Source of the DNA: CAVQAH01 sp963784195
GTDB lineage: Bacteria; Acidobacteriota; Vicinamibacteria; Vicinamibacterales; 2-12-FULL-66-21
Length of the DNA stretch: 64,000 nucleotides
Assembly: GCA_963784195.1 (NCBI GenBank)
Contig: CAWARA010000031.1
Span: 62,001-126,000, forward strand
Reading direction: 5' to 3'
The position numbers and the translations under genes were made by a program. Below are positions 27,565-36,991 of the stretch, in pieces. The stretch's first letter is position 1, and the number at the start of each line of letters is the position of its first letter. The notes under the pieces were generated by a model. It did not search any database. It saw nothing but the letters and a program-made list of their open reading frames with translations, and was not told where the DNA came from.

Positions 27565-29390
27565 ATGCGCATCCCGTCCTACGACGATCTCGCGCCGTCC
27601 ATTCCGGATGTTTCCGCCAGCGACGTGTTGGAATCGGTGCAGTGGCTGCTGCCGGATTCCGGTTCTGTGACGCGCGGTACCGCGCCCGCCGCGGAGGTTT
27701 CGGGACAGCGTCTGTTCGCCTGCCTGCGATCGACGCGCACGCCGGAAGCGCTGATGGACATCGCGCGCGATTTCTCTCCGCGAATCCAGCGCTATGGTGC
27801 GGCGTGTGTCGTGTTCGATGTCAGCGGGCTCGGCCGACTGCTCGGGGATCCGGCCACGATCGGCGCCGAGCTCGCGCGCGCGTGCACCGATAAGTGCGTT
27901 TCTCCCCGAGCTGATGATGCCAGCGATCGAACCGTGGCGGCTGATGTTCACCTGCGCCCGCGGTTCACCTCACGCTACGGGATTCGCATTGAGCCACATC
28001 CGGTCGAACATGCCACCCTGTCCATCCATCCTGCCGTTGGAGAAATCCGCGAGGATCCGTCCAGCCGGACGCTTGTCACCTGGATCGCGTCCGGGCGACA
28101 AGCGCGTCCCGTTGGAGGAGAAATCCGTGAAGATCCGCGTCCCGTTGAGAAGATCCGCGAGAATCCGCGTCCCGCGAGCACATTCGCGGTCGCGATAGCC
28201 CCCACGCAGATGTCCGCCTGCCTGGCCTCGTTCGGCGGCTCGGCGCTCACCGTCATCACCGGCCAGATCGACGGGGCATTGGCCGATCTGCCCCTCCACG
28301 TGTTGCGGCAGTTGATGGTGACGATCCACGGCGTCGCCGTGCTCCGGCCGAACGCATCTGCGATCACACCGGTGACCGACGCTCCGGGATGGCCGTCCTG
28401 GTCTGCCTGTGAAGAGGTCTTCGACGTGCTCCAGCGTTGGGGATTGAAAACGCTCGGGGAGTTTGCCGCGCTGCCGGCCGCGGATCTGTCGGCGCGATTG
28501 GGGAAGGCGGGCGTGGCGTTGCAACGGCTGGCGCGAGGGATCGATCCGCGTCCGCTCATCCCCGATCCGGAGGTGCCGAGGTACCGCGAGCGGCTGGAGC
28601 TGGAATGGCCGATCGACAGCCTCGAGCCGCTGTCGTTCGTGCTCGCCCGGCTGCTGGATTCGCTGTCGCTCGCGCTCGAGCGCGCCGATCGCGGCGCTGC
28701 CGCGATCAGGCTCGACCTCCGGCTGGTCGATCGCTCGACCCATTCGCGGATGCTGCAGTTGCCGGTTGCGATGCGCGATGCGCGGGTCCTGCGCACGCTG
28801 CTGCTCCTCGATCTCGAATCGCATCCCCCGGGCGCCGCCATCGACATCGTCACGATCGAGATCGATCCGGCGCCCGGGCGTGTGCTCCAGTATTCGTTGC
28901 TCGAACGCGCGCTGCCGTCGGCCGAAACGATCGCCACGCTGACGGCGCGACTGGCGGCCCTGGTCGGCGAATCCCGGTGCGGAATGCCGGTGCTGCTCGA
29001 TTCGTACAGGCCGGATGCGTTCGTGCTCGAGCGGTTCGCGCCGGCCGAGATCCCCGTCCGCGCCGGCCGCGCGCACGCCGGATCCGTCAGTCTCGCGCCA
29101 CAGGGATGCGCACGCCCCTTTGTTTGCGCCGTTTCCGGCCCCCCGTCGCCGTCCGCGTCGTCGTCACGCGCGGCCGCCCGGTGCAGGTGGCCATCGATCG
29201 CCGTGGCATGCCCGGCGGTAAGGTGGTCCAGGCGGCGGGACCGTGGCGGTCGTCAGGCGAATGGTGGGCCGGCGCGACACGCCATTGGGATCGTGACGAG
29301 TGGGACGTATCGTTCAGCGACGGCGCAACCTGCCGGATTTTCCGGGAACGAGAGAACGGAAAGTGGTTTATCGAAGGGCTCCTCGATTAG
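27565..29390 (+). CDS. imuB: ImuB-like Y-family polymerase homologue (repeat insertion, one frameshift)
   Basis: Y-family-like protein that bridges the beta clamp and DnaE2. Recognisable parts: FACLRSTRTPEALMDIARDFSPRIQRYG, VFDVSGLGRLLGDP, then after an insertion AVAIAPTQMSACLASFGG, LQRWGLKTLGEFAALPAADLSARLG and the little-finger-like region. About 100 residues at 27888-28190 have no counterpart in the family and contain GEIREDP-type repeats. One missing base near 29095 shifts the C-terminus; the restored frame ends WFIEGLLD at 29390. Predicted about 608 residues. Confidence 0.85.
28035..28176. repeat. In-frame repeat block inside imuB
   Basis: Three diverged copies of a 24-33-nt unit (GTTGGAGAAATCCGCGAGG / GTTGGAGGAGAAATCCGTG / GTTGAGAAGATCCGCGAG) at 28035, 28111 and 28144, with an inverted pair GCTTGTC (28071-28077) and GACAAGC (28097-28103) between the first two. 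Encodes GEIREDP, GGEIREDPRP and EKIRENPRP. The GCTTGTC/GACAAGC core resembles the elements near 25390 and 32715. Confidence 0.85.
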
Positions 29391-29403
29391 AGAGGACGGG
29401 GAG

Positions 29404-29579
29404 GGGACGGAGGAGGGGACGGAGAAAACGGACCAAGCTTCAACTCGGAGAAACGGAGAAACAGAGCCAATTTTTTATTTTTAAAAAAAGAGAAGCTCTC
29501 CGTTTCTCTGTTTCTCCGAGTTGAAGCTTGGTCCGTTTCCTCCGTCTGCTCAGTCCGTTTCCTCCGTCTGCTCAGTCCG
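29404..29579. repeat. Long hairpin between imuB and dnaE2 with perfect 29-bp arms
   Basis: Arms 29426-29454 (AAACGGACCAAGCTTCAACT...) and 29510-29538 are exact reverse complements over 29 nt. Inside them, 8-nt units GGAGAAAC / AGAGAAAC flank an A/T-rich loop (TTTTTTATTTTTAAAAAAAG, 29471-29490), out of character with the GC-rich surroundings. A 22-bp perfect direct duplication (GTCCGTTTCCTCCGTCTGCT..) at 29531-29552 and 29553-29574 leads to the dnaE2 start. As RNA this hairpin would separate imuB from dnaE2 expression. Confidence 0.93.
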
Positions 29580-29585
29580 TTGCCT

Positions 29586-32500
29586 ATGTACATCGAGCTG
29601 CACACTGCCTCCGCGTTCTCCTTCCTCGACGGCGCCTCCTTGCCCGAAGCGCTCGTCGAGCGTGCGGCGCAGCTCGGCTATCCGGCGTTGGCGCTGCTCG
29701 ATCGTGATGGCGTGCATGGCATTCCGCGGTTTCACCTGGCTGCACAGAAAGCGGGTCTGAAGGCGATCGTCGGCGCCGAGTTGACTGTCGCCACGCGGGA
29801 GGCAGGCGCTTCCCGCATTTTCCGTCTGCCCGTGCTCGTCGCATCGCGCGAGGGCTATCGCAACTTGTGCCGCCTGGTCACGACCATGAAGCTGCGGTCG
29901 CCAAAAGGGGAGGGCGCGCTGACGCTGGAGGATCTCGATGGCCAGGTCTCCGGATTGATCGCGCTCGTCGGGCGCGCCGCGATTGACGGGCCGCGGTTCG
30001 GCGTCGGCGGCCTCATCGATCGGCTCGTCGGCATTTTCGGTTCCGGCAACGTGGCGGTCGAGCTGCAGCGTCACCTGTTGCGTGACGAGGAAGCGGACAA
30101 TCACGCGCTCGTCGATCTGGCGTCAGCCTTCCACCTGACGACGGTCGCGACCAACGGCGTGCGATTCGCGGAGCCGATCGATCGGCCACTGTACGACGTG
30201 CTGACGTGCATCCGCCACAAGACCACGCTGGAGCGTGCCGGCCGGCGATTGAGCTGGAATGCCGAGCGCTACCTCAAGCCGCCGGATGCGATGGTGCGCT
30301 TGTTCAGCGACATGCCGGCCGCGATTGCCGGCGCACGCGAGCTGGCCGATCGGCTCGATTACACGATGTCCGATCTGGGCTATCGCTTTCCGGAGTATCC
30401 CGTGCCGCCCGGCGAGACGATGTCCTCGTTCCTCCGGAAGATCACGCAGGCGGGCGCGCGCGAACGGTATCGGCCGTATCACGATCGCGCCCGGCGTCAG
30501 GTCGAGCGTGAGCTGGCGCTGATCGAGAAGCTCGATCTGGCCGGCTATTTCCTGATCGTCTGGGACATCATCAACTTCTGCCGGCAGGAGGACATCCTCG
30601 TGCAGGGGCGCGGGTCGGCGGCCAATAGCGCCGTCTGCTACAGCCTGGGCATCACGGCGGTCGATCCGGTCGGCATGGATCTGCTGTTCGAGCGGTTTCT
30701 CTCCGAACAGCGTGGCGAGTGGCCGGACATCGATCTCGATCTGCCGAGCGGCGACCGCCGCGAGCGCGTCATCCAGCACGTATACGAGAAGTACGGCAAA
30801 CATGGCGCGGCGATGACGGCGAACGTCATCACCTACCGGGGCCGCAGCGCCGCGCGCGAGGTCGGGAAAACGCTTTCCCTCGAGGCCACGCAGATCGATC
30901 GGCTCGCGAAGGTGATGAATCACTTCGAGTGGGTCGATCCGAAGGAAACGCTGGAGCGTAACCTGCGCGAGGTCGGCCTCGATTATCACGATCCCACGAT
31001 TCAACTGTTCGGACAGCTCTGGCAGCGCATCCAGGATCTGCCGCGGCATCTCGGCCAGCATTCCGGCGGGATGGTGATGTGCCAGGGACGCCTCGACGAA
31101 GTCGTCCCCCTCGAAAACGCCAGCATGCCCGATCGCGTCGTCATCCAGTGGGACAAAGACGATTGCGCCGACATGGGTATTGTCAAAGTCGATTTGCTTG
31201 GTCTCGGCATGATGTCGGTGTTGCAGGATGCGCTGTGTCTGGTGAATACGCACAGTCGGGAGTCGGGACTCGAGAGTCGGGACTCGAGAGTCGAGAGTCG
31301 AGAGTCGAGAGCTCGACAGTCGAGAGTCAGAATGCCACTGATGAGAATTTCCGAGCCCCGAGCCCCGAGCCCGAGTTCCGACTGATGACACTGCGAGCTG
31401 CCGAGCTGCCGAGCTGCCGACTCCGGCAAGATCGACCTGGCCCACCTCCCCCCCAACGACCCCGCCGTGTATCGCATGCTGCAGGAGGCGGATACCGTCG
31501 GCATCTTCCAGGTCGAGTCGCGCGCGCAGATGGCGACGTTGCCGCGGCTTCGTCCGCGTTGTTTCTACGACATCGTCGTGGAGGTGGCCATCATCCGGCC
31601 TGGCCCGATCGTGGGGCAGATGGTCCATCCGTATCTGAAGCGGCGGCAGGGCGTCGAGCAGGTGGTGTATCCGCATCCGTCGCTGCAGCCGATTCTCGAG
31701 CGCACGCTGGGTGTGCCATTGTTTCAGGAACAGCTCCTGCGAATGGCGATGGTGGCGGCAGGGTTTTCCGGCGGAGAAGCCGAGGAACTGCGGCGCGCGT
31801 TCGGTTTCAAGCGTTCGGAAAAACGAATGCAGCAGATCGAGGGCAAGCTGCGCGCCGGCATGGCCAAGCAGGGCATTACCGGTGCGGCGGCGGAAGAGAT
31901 CATCCGTTCGATCACGTCATTCGCGTTGTATGGTTTCCCGGAATCGCATGCCGCGAGCTTTGCGCTGCTCGTGTATGCGAGCGCGTATCTGAAGGCCCAC
32001 TATCCCGCGGCGTTCTACACCGCGATGCTCAATAACCAGCCGATGGGGTTCTACCATCCGGCCACGCTGGTCAAGGACGCCCAGCGGCATGGCGTGCGCT
32101 TCGCGCCGATCGACGTGCAGGTGTCCGATTGGGAGTGCCGTGTCGAGCCCGATGGCCGCGTGCGCCTGGGGCTGATGTATGTGAATGGGTTGAGGCAGGA
32201 AGTGGGGAAGTCAATCGCATCTCGACTCGGGACTCGGGACTCGGGACTCGGGGCTCGGGAACAGACAGATCGATCGACGGAATCACCGAGTCTGACGTTG
32301 ACGGACCGTTGTCCAAAATGCGGTTGTGACGATCGATCCATGATCGAGGAAACGCAGTCGCGAGGGTTTTTTTGCAACGTTTGCGCGCATGAGTGGGGCG
32401 ACGATCGGTCTGTGTTTGCCGAAGCCAATGTCTCGAGCCCCGAGTCCCGAGCCTCGAACTCACGAGCCCCGAGCCCCGAGTCCCGAGCCCCGGTATCGAA

Positions 32501-33204
32501 TCAATCGAAGATCTCATCAAAAAATGTGGTTTGCGCCGCGACGAGGTTGCCACGCTGGCGGAGATCGGTGCGTTGAATTCTCTCGGATACGATCGCCGCA
32601 GTGCGTTGTGGCAGATCGAGCGCGCCGTTCGTCCGTCCGGCGAGCTGTTCGCCGAGGATGATGCGCGGCCTGGGAACTCCGCCCCTGCGACAGCCTCAGG
32701 GGCCTCGCCGAAGCTTGTCGCCCGCCAACCCCCGGCGACAAGCGAAGGCCGCGGACCACGACTCCATCCCCCCTCCGCCCCATGACCCCCTCCGAGCGTG
32801 TCATGGCTGATTACGCGGGCACGAGCTTGACGATCGGTCCGCACCCCATGGCGCTGCGCCGTCAGGAACTGGCGCTGCGTGGCGTGCTCCGCGCGCGTGA
32901 CCTGCCGCTGGCCCGTCATGGGCGGCGCGTGCGGGTTGCCGGGGCAGTGATCACGCGTCAGCGGCCTGGAACGGCCAAGGGATTCGTATTTCTCACGCTC
33001 GAGGATGAAACCGGCATCGCCAACATCATCGTGCAGCCCGATCTGTTCAGCGAGCAGCGGACCACGATCGTCGGCGAGCCATATCTGCTCGTCGAGGGCA
33101 CGCTGCAGATTCAGGAAGGGGTGACATCCGTCAAAGCCGATCGCGTGCTTCCGCTCATTGGTGCCGAACCTGCCCCGGATCCCCAGTCGCACGATTTCCG
33201 CTGA
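29586..33204 (+). CDS. dnaE2: Error-prone DNA polymerase DnaE2, interrupted by three repeat insertions
   Basis: PHP domain starts MYIELHTASAFSFLDGAS. The polymerase III alpha core carries the catalytic aspartates in EWPDIDLDLPSGDRRE and KVDLLGLGMMS. The coding path is broken three times. First, after LCLVNTH (31253-31421), with an in-frame TGA at 31383; it resumes in the same frame as SGKIDLAHLPPNDPAVYRM. Second, after QEVGKSIASR (32221-32493); it resumes two frames on as ESIEDLIKKCGLRRDEV. Third, after GELFAEDDA (about 32670-32765); it resumes in the third frame as MTPSERVMADYAGTSL. All homologous blocks of a roughly 1050-residue DnaE2 remain, and all three breaks sit in loops or linkers. 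As read here the gene is disrupted. Confidence 0.85.
31253..31421. repeat. Heptamer-arm element 1 inside dnaE2
   Basis: Left arm from 31253 is a run of 7-nt units (CAGTCGGGAGTCGGGACTCG, then CGAGAGT units); right arm (31351-31384) is CGAGCCCCGAGCCCCGAGCC... ending CCGACTG, complementary to the beginning. A second short array of three 8-nt units (CCGAGCTG) follows at 31394-31421. Two units deviate from the 7-nt period by one base, and the in-frame TGA lies at the right-hand edge. Confidence 0.9.
32221..32493. repeat. Heptamer-arm element 2 inside dnaE2, carrying a zinc-ribbon sequence
   Basis: Left arm 32221-32260 is (CGGGACT)n; right arm 32431-32493 is (CGAGTCC/CGAGCCC)n, its complement. The 170-nt centre, open in the same frame as dnaE2, encodes DRCPKCGCDDRSMIEE followed by GFFCNVCAHEWGDD, a CxxC...CxxC zinc-ribbon pattern. 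Neither arms nor ribbon occur in DnaE2 proteins. Confidence 0.9.
32698..32750. repeat. GCCGAAGC/GCTTGTCGC inverted repeat inside dnaE2
   Basis: GGCCTCGCCGAAGCTTGTCG (from 32701) and GGCGACAAGCGAAGGCC (32734-32750) form an inverted pair separated by about 11 nt. The same arms occur in the intergenic composite repeat near 25371-25420. Here the element lies in the linker before the C-terminal OB domain of DnaE2. Confidence 0.88.
32782..33204 (+). CDS. DnaE2 C-terminal OB-fold segment, separate frame
   Basis: 140 codons from an ATG at 32782: MTPSERVMADYAGTSLTIGPHPMALRR followed by the OB fold (RVRVAGAVITRQRPGTAKGFVFLTLEDETGIANII, abbreviated). This is the normal C-terminal domain of DnaE2 but lies in a different frame from the polymerase core, after the third repeat. 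It could be produced separately only if the ATG is used; no good ribosome site is seen, so it is better viewed as the tail of the interrupted gene. Confidence 0.75.
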   Translation: MTPSERVMADYAGTSLTIGPHPMALRRQELALRGVLRARDLPLARHGRRVRVAGAVITRQRPGTAKGFVFLTLEDETGIANIIVQPDLFSEQRTTIVGEPYLLVEGTLQIQEGVTSVKADRVLPLIGAEPAPDPQSHDFR

Positions 33205-33390
33205 TCGCCCAACCTCGTCCACTCCCTCAGGCTGAGCCAAGTCCAGTCCCTGCTGAGCTCTGGCGCGTGCCTTGCACAAAACGGCCATGGGACCCTCGTC
33301 GTCGGCTGGACCGACGCATGAAGAGGAGTATGACCGTGTCGATGTGGCGACGAACTTACACACCGGGGCAAAAGCTCAACATCTATCTGG

Positions 33391-34308
33391 GTGCTCGTCA
33401 TCACAGTCGGGCTGGCGACCGCCTGCTCTCCTGCGATCCGCTCGACAATCCCGCGTCCGCCAACCTCGGAGGAACTGGCCCAGCTGTGGCGAGCTCCAGA
33501 CGGTGGCAGGGATCTCTTCTGGGGCGTCGGCGGCAAGCGTCTCGCTCCCGATCCGTCCGCGCCCTATCTGGTTGTCGCGGTCAAAACGAGCGGCTTCAGC
33601 AAGGGGTACGACATCGTCGGACCCGACAAACGTGAGTGGAGCGCGAAATTTCCTCCCGAAGCCTCGACGGAGGTCGTGGCGTCACGGATTCATTGGGGAA
33701 TCGGCTACCACCAGCCGCCGAACTACTACGTCGCGAAGTGGTCGGCCGACAAGGCTCCTGTCGCGAACCCGCAGCAGCCGGCGCGGTTCCGCGAGAAGAC
33801 GCCGAATCTCCACGGCCTCGACGATGTGGGCACGTGGTCGTATTTCCAGAATCCTTTCGTCGGCACCGTGCAGCTGAAGGGACTGATTGTGCTGCAGGCC
33901 ATGCTCGGCAACTCCGACCTCAAGGACGACAACAACGCGCTTTATCAGCTCAGGGAGGCGTTCGAGGGCGCAAGCCGCTGGTACGTATCGCGCGACCTCG
34001 GACATACCTTCGGGCGGACCGGCGTCTTCAGCGCCCCGCGCGGTGATATCGAGGTGTTCGAGAAGACCCCGTTCATCAAGGGCGTCGTGAACGGCCGTGT
34101 GAAACTCGATTGGCGCGGCCGGCACGACTCGCTTCTGGACGATATCCGTCCGGCTGACGTCCGGTGGATTTGTACTCGCCTCGACGCGTTGACTGACGCG
34201 CAATGGCAGGACGCCTTTCGCGCCGGCGGCTATTCGAAAGAGCTGGCCGATCGCTTCATCCGCCGACTCGAGCAGAAGATCGCCGAAGGCCTCGCGCTGA
34301 AGGATTGA
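33391..34308 (+). CDS. Secreted protein of unknown function
   Basis: A 305-residue protein starting at GTG 33391 with a short hydrophobic N-terminus ending in LATACSP (a possible but imperfect lipobox). The rest has no motif I recognise; it is Trp/Tyr-rich (WGIGYHQPPNYYVAKW, DVGTWSYFQNPFVGTVQLKGLIVLQ in part) with the segment LKDDNNALYQL followed by SRWYVSRDLGHTFGRTG. A long helical C-terminus (RFIRRLEQKIAEGLALKD) follows. The DUF4956 gene starts 8 bp after the stop, suggesting an operon. Confidence 0.65.
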   Translation: MLVITVGLATACSPAIRSTIPRPPTSEELAQLWRAPDGGRDLFWGVGGKRLAPDPSAPYLVVAVKTSGFSKGYDIVGPDKREWSAKFPPEASTEVVASRIHWGIGYHQPPNYYVAKWSADKAPVANPQQPARFREKTPNLHGLDDVGTWSYFQNPFVGTVQLKGLIVLQAMLGNSDLKDDNNALYQLREAFEGASRWYVSRDLGHTFGRTGVFSAPRGDIEVFEKTPFIKGVVNGRVKLDWRGRHDSLLDDIRPADVRWICTRLDALTDAQWQDAFRAGGYSKELADRFIRRLEQKIAEGLALKD

Positions 34309-34316
34309 TCACTGAC

Positions 34317-35108
34317 ATGAGCACATCGATTCGCTCCGGGGGGCGCCGCGCGCTCTGGGTGGCGCTCGTGTGGATGTTCGTGCTGACGATGGCGCCGGCC
34401 GTGCACGCGGCGCAGGAGACCCTCCCGCAGCAGCCGCAGGAGCAACCGGCGTCGAATCGCAGCCCGCACGGTCCGCACCCGCTCCACGAAATCGACGATG
34501 CGATGATCCGCCTGCCGCTGGCCGCCGCGCTCGGGGCGGCTCTGGCGCTGCGTCCCAAGCGCAGGGGCACGCCGCCACGCAGTCCGGCGGTCGTCCAGAC
34601 TCAGATCATGCTGGCCGTCGTCGGTGCGCTGATCATGCTCGTCGTGGGTGCAAGCCTGGCGCGCGCGTTTGGCATCGTCGGTGTTGCGAGCCTCATTCGG
34701 TACCGATCGAAGATCGACGACCCGAAAGACGCCGTCGTCATGTTATGCGCGCTCGCCGTCGGCCTGGCTTCAGGCGTTGGTCTGTACGCGCTGACCGCCT
34801 TTGCCACCGGTTTCATGGGTGCCGCGCTCTGGGTGATCGAGTCGTTCGAGCCGAAGACGCGAAAGCGCTTCACGTTGAAGATCAAGGCGGGGAAGGACAC
34901 CGACGCGATCAGACCGAAGATCGAGCGCATCCTCGCGCGATACAAGAGCGAGTTCGAACTGCGCAGCTCCTCCGACGACGAGGTGTGCTACGACGTCCAG
35001 CTGCCGCTCGAGGTGCCCACGGATCGCGTGTCGAACGCCATTCTGCGTCTGGACCCCGAGGGTCACCTGGCGGTGGAGTGGGCCGACAAGAACGAGAAGA
35101 AGAAGTAG
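34317..35108 (+). CDS. DUF4956-family membrane protein
   Basis: A 263-residue protein. Signal or first helix (VALVWMFVLTMAPAVHAA), then three or four helices. The hallmark VGVASLIRYRSKIDDPKDAVVMLCALAVG (given in part) is the DUF4956 core, and a soluble C-terminal ferredoxin-like domain (KKRFTLKIKAG region, YDVQLPLEVPTDRVS) follows. In other bacteria DUF4956 proteins travel with VTC-like polyphosphate genes, but none is seen here. ATG 34317 is chosen for its position just after the previous stop. A PLD-like gene follows after 20 bp. Confidence 0.8.
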   Translation: MSTSIRSGGRRALWVALVWMFVLTMAPAVHAAQETLPQQPQEQPASNRSPHGPHPLHEIDDAMIRLPLAAALGAALALRPKRRGTPPRSPAVVQTQIMLAVVGALIMLVVGASLARAFGIVGVASLIRYRSKIDDPKDAVVMLCALAVGLASGVGLYALTAFATGFMGAALWVIESFEPKTRKRFTLKIKAGKDTDAIRPKIERILARYKSEFELRSSSDDEVCYDVQLPLEVPTDRVSNAILRLDPEGHLAVEWADKNEKKK

Positions 35109-35128
35109 AAGGGACCAGGGTTGTCGAG

Positions 35129-36073
35129 GTGAAGCTGATCATCCAGCCGGACGATGGCGTGACGCCGCTGTTGAAGGCCGTACGCCGGGCGAAGAAGTCG
35201 ATCGATATCGTCGTCTTCCGCTTCGACCGTCCCGAGCTCGAGAAGGCGCTGCAAGCGGCGTTGGCGCGTGGCGTGGTGATCCGGGCGCTGATCGCGCACA
35301 CGAATCGCGGAGGCGAGAAGAACCTTCGCAAGCTCGAGTTGCGGCTGCTGCAGGGCGGGATCACCGTGGCGCGGACGGCCGACGACCTGCCGCGCTATCA
35401 CGGCAAGATGATGCTCGTCGACGACACTTTGCACGTGTTCGGGTTCAACTACACGAAGCTCGACATCGAGAAGAGCCGCAGCTTCGGCATCGTGACGCGC
35501 GACCGGAAACTGGTCAGAGAGGCCTGCGCGCTGTTCGAGGCCGACCGCACCCGCCAGCCGTATTCGCCGATCCACAACCGCCTGGTCGTCAGCCCCGAGA
35601 CCTCGCGCGAGCTGCTGACGGCGTTCGTCCGCGGCACGAAGAAGCAGCTGCTGATCTACGACGAGAAGGTCAGCGACAACCTTTTGCAGCGGGTTCTCCA
35701 GGACCGCATTCGCGCCGGAGTCGAGATACGCGTAATCGGCAAGATCGAGAAGACGCTGACCGGCGTGGAGGCGCGCAAGCTTCCCGATCTGCGGCTGCAC
35801 GTGCGGGCGATGGTGCGTGATGGTACGAGCGCTTTCATCGGCAGCCAGAGCCTCCGCAAGCTGGAGCTCGATGGCCGGCGCGAGGTCGGCGTGATCATCA
35901 ACGACACGCGTCTCGCGAAGAAGATCCAGGCGGTCTTCGAGACCGACTGGGCGCACGCCGCTCCGCCCAAGGCTGCCCCCGAGAAGGAAAAGGACAAAGA
36001 CAAGGAGAAGGCGAAAGAAAAGGGGAAAGCGAAGTCTGACGCGCCTACTGTGGCGGTTGCCGGCGCTGGATGA
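35129..36073 (+). CDS. Phospholipase D-like protein with Lys/Glu-rich tail
   Basis: A 314-residue, two-domain PLD-superfamily protein. The first catalytic motif is RYHGKMMLVDD (HxK(x)4D). The second, LHVRAMVRDGTSAFIGSQSLRKLE, has Arg in place of the usual Lys but keeps the GSxS. Family members hydrolyse phosphodiesters of lipids or nucleic acids or transfer phosphatidyl groups. GTG 35129 is the only reasonable start. The C-terminus is a charged repeat (KEKDKDKEKAKEKGKAK). The 3' end overlaps the convergent phosphoesterase by 29 bp. Confidence 0.8.
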   Translation: MKLIIQPDDGVTPLLKAVRRAKKSIDIVVFRFDRPELEKALQAALARGVVIRALIAHTNRGGEKNLRKLELRLLQGGITVARTADDLPRYHGKMMLVDDTLHVFGFNYTKLDIEKSRSFGIVTRDRKLVREACALFEADRTRQPYSPIHNRLVVSPETSRELLTAFVRGTKKQLLIYDEKVSDNLLQRVLQDRIRAGVEIRVIGKIEKTLTGVEARKLPDLRLHVRAMVRDGTSAFIGSQSLRKLELDGRREVGVIINDTRLAKKIQAVFETDWAHAAPPKAAPEKEKDKDKEKAKEKGKAKSDAPTVAVAGAG

Positions 36074-36984
36074 CGCCCGAGTCCACGATCTGCCCGGACC
36101 GCGCGATGGCGTTGAAGAACAGCTCGTCACCATCGATCTCGACGGCCAGAAAGGCCTGATCCGTATCGAACCCCTTGGCAGTCAACGGCGATCTCGGCTC
36201 GATATTGCCCCGCCTGAGCTGACCACCCGAGCCTACGACGAAATGCACGATGCCGTTCTGCGGCTTGATGCGTTCGTAGAAATGATCGTGGCCGGCAAAC
36301 GCGACGCTGATGTTGTACTTGATGAACAGCGGTTCGAGAATGGTACGAGTGTCGTCCTGCGAGCCGTGCCGCTTGCCGGATGAATAGAGCGGGTGGTGGA
36401 AGTAGGGAATCTTCCATTTCTCGCCGGACTCCTGCAGTTCCTTCTGTATCCACCCGATGTGCGCGACGGAGAGGTACGAGCTTTCGATCGCGAAGAAGCG
36501 GACGTCCTGCCGCGGCGCCTTGAACGTGTAATAGAACTTGCCGTCCATGTTGAACAACGCGTAGCGCCGCTGCAGCTCGCGGTCGTCGTGGTTCCCGAGC
36601 GATGCGTAGAATTTCACGTCAGCGTTGATCAGATCCTTGTACACCTCTTCGAATCGACGGCGAAGGCTCTGCGCGTTGTTGCTGCCGTAGATGTTGTCGC
36701 CGACCGTGATCACCAGCTCGAACGGAAAGCGCTCGCGCAGCTTGCTCATCTGTCCGGCGAGCTCGATCTGCTGCCGCGAGCCGTTGCCCCAGTCGCCGAG
36801 GACGGCGAATTTCAGCGAGCCATCGCGGTTGGGAAGGGCGACTGTCGCTGTTTGTGCCGCCGGCTGTGGCGCCTGCAGCGCCCGCGCGGTCCGGCAGGAC
36901 ACCGCCGGCGGTGCCGACGGCATACCCCAGGACCAGGGCGACGACAACGAGACTCGGTGCGATTCGGCGGCCCGCGCGCATCAT
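36045..36984 (-). CDS. Secreted calcineurin-like metallophosphoesterase (one frameshift)
   Basis: Purple-acid-phosphatase-like fold: FAVLGDWGNGS (D), ITVGDNIYGSN (GDxxY), ASLGNHDDRE (GNHD), FHHPLYSSGKRHG and AFAGHDHFYERIKP (GHxH), all five metal-ligand blocks. The signal peptide (RIAPSLVVVALVLGYAVGTAGG) is in another frame and joins through an extra base near 36880; the start is the double ATG at 36979-36984. Probably cleaves phosphomonoesters in the periplasm. Convergent with the PLD-like gene. Confidence 0.85.
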
Positions 36985-36991
36985 CCCGCGA

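Noticed and set aside
31383..31385. Selenocysteine or other recoding at the in-frame TGA in dnaE2
   Set aside because: It lies in the repeat element, not at a conserved cysteine, and has no suitable stem-loop in the right place.
31253..32493. Inteins or a group I/II intron in dnaE2
   Set aside because: The inserted parts are under 300 nt, hairpin repeats with no splicing-domain blocks (no Cys start, no HN end) and no intron-encoded protein or ribozyme-like domain.
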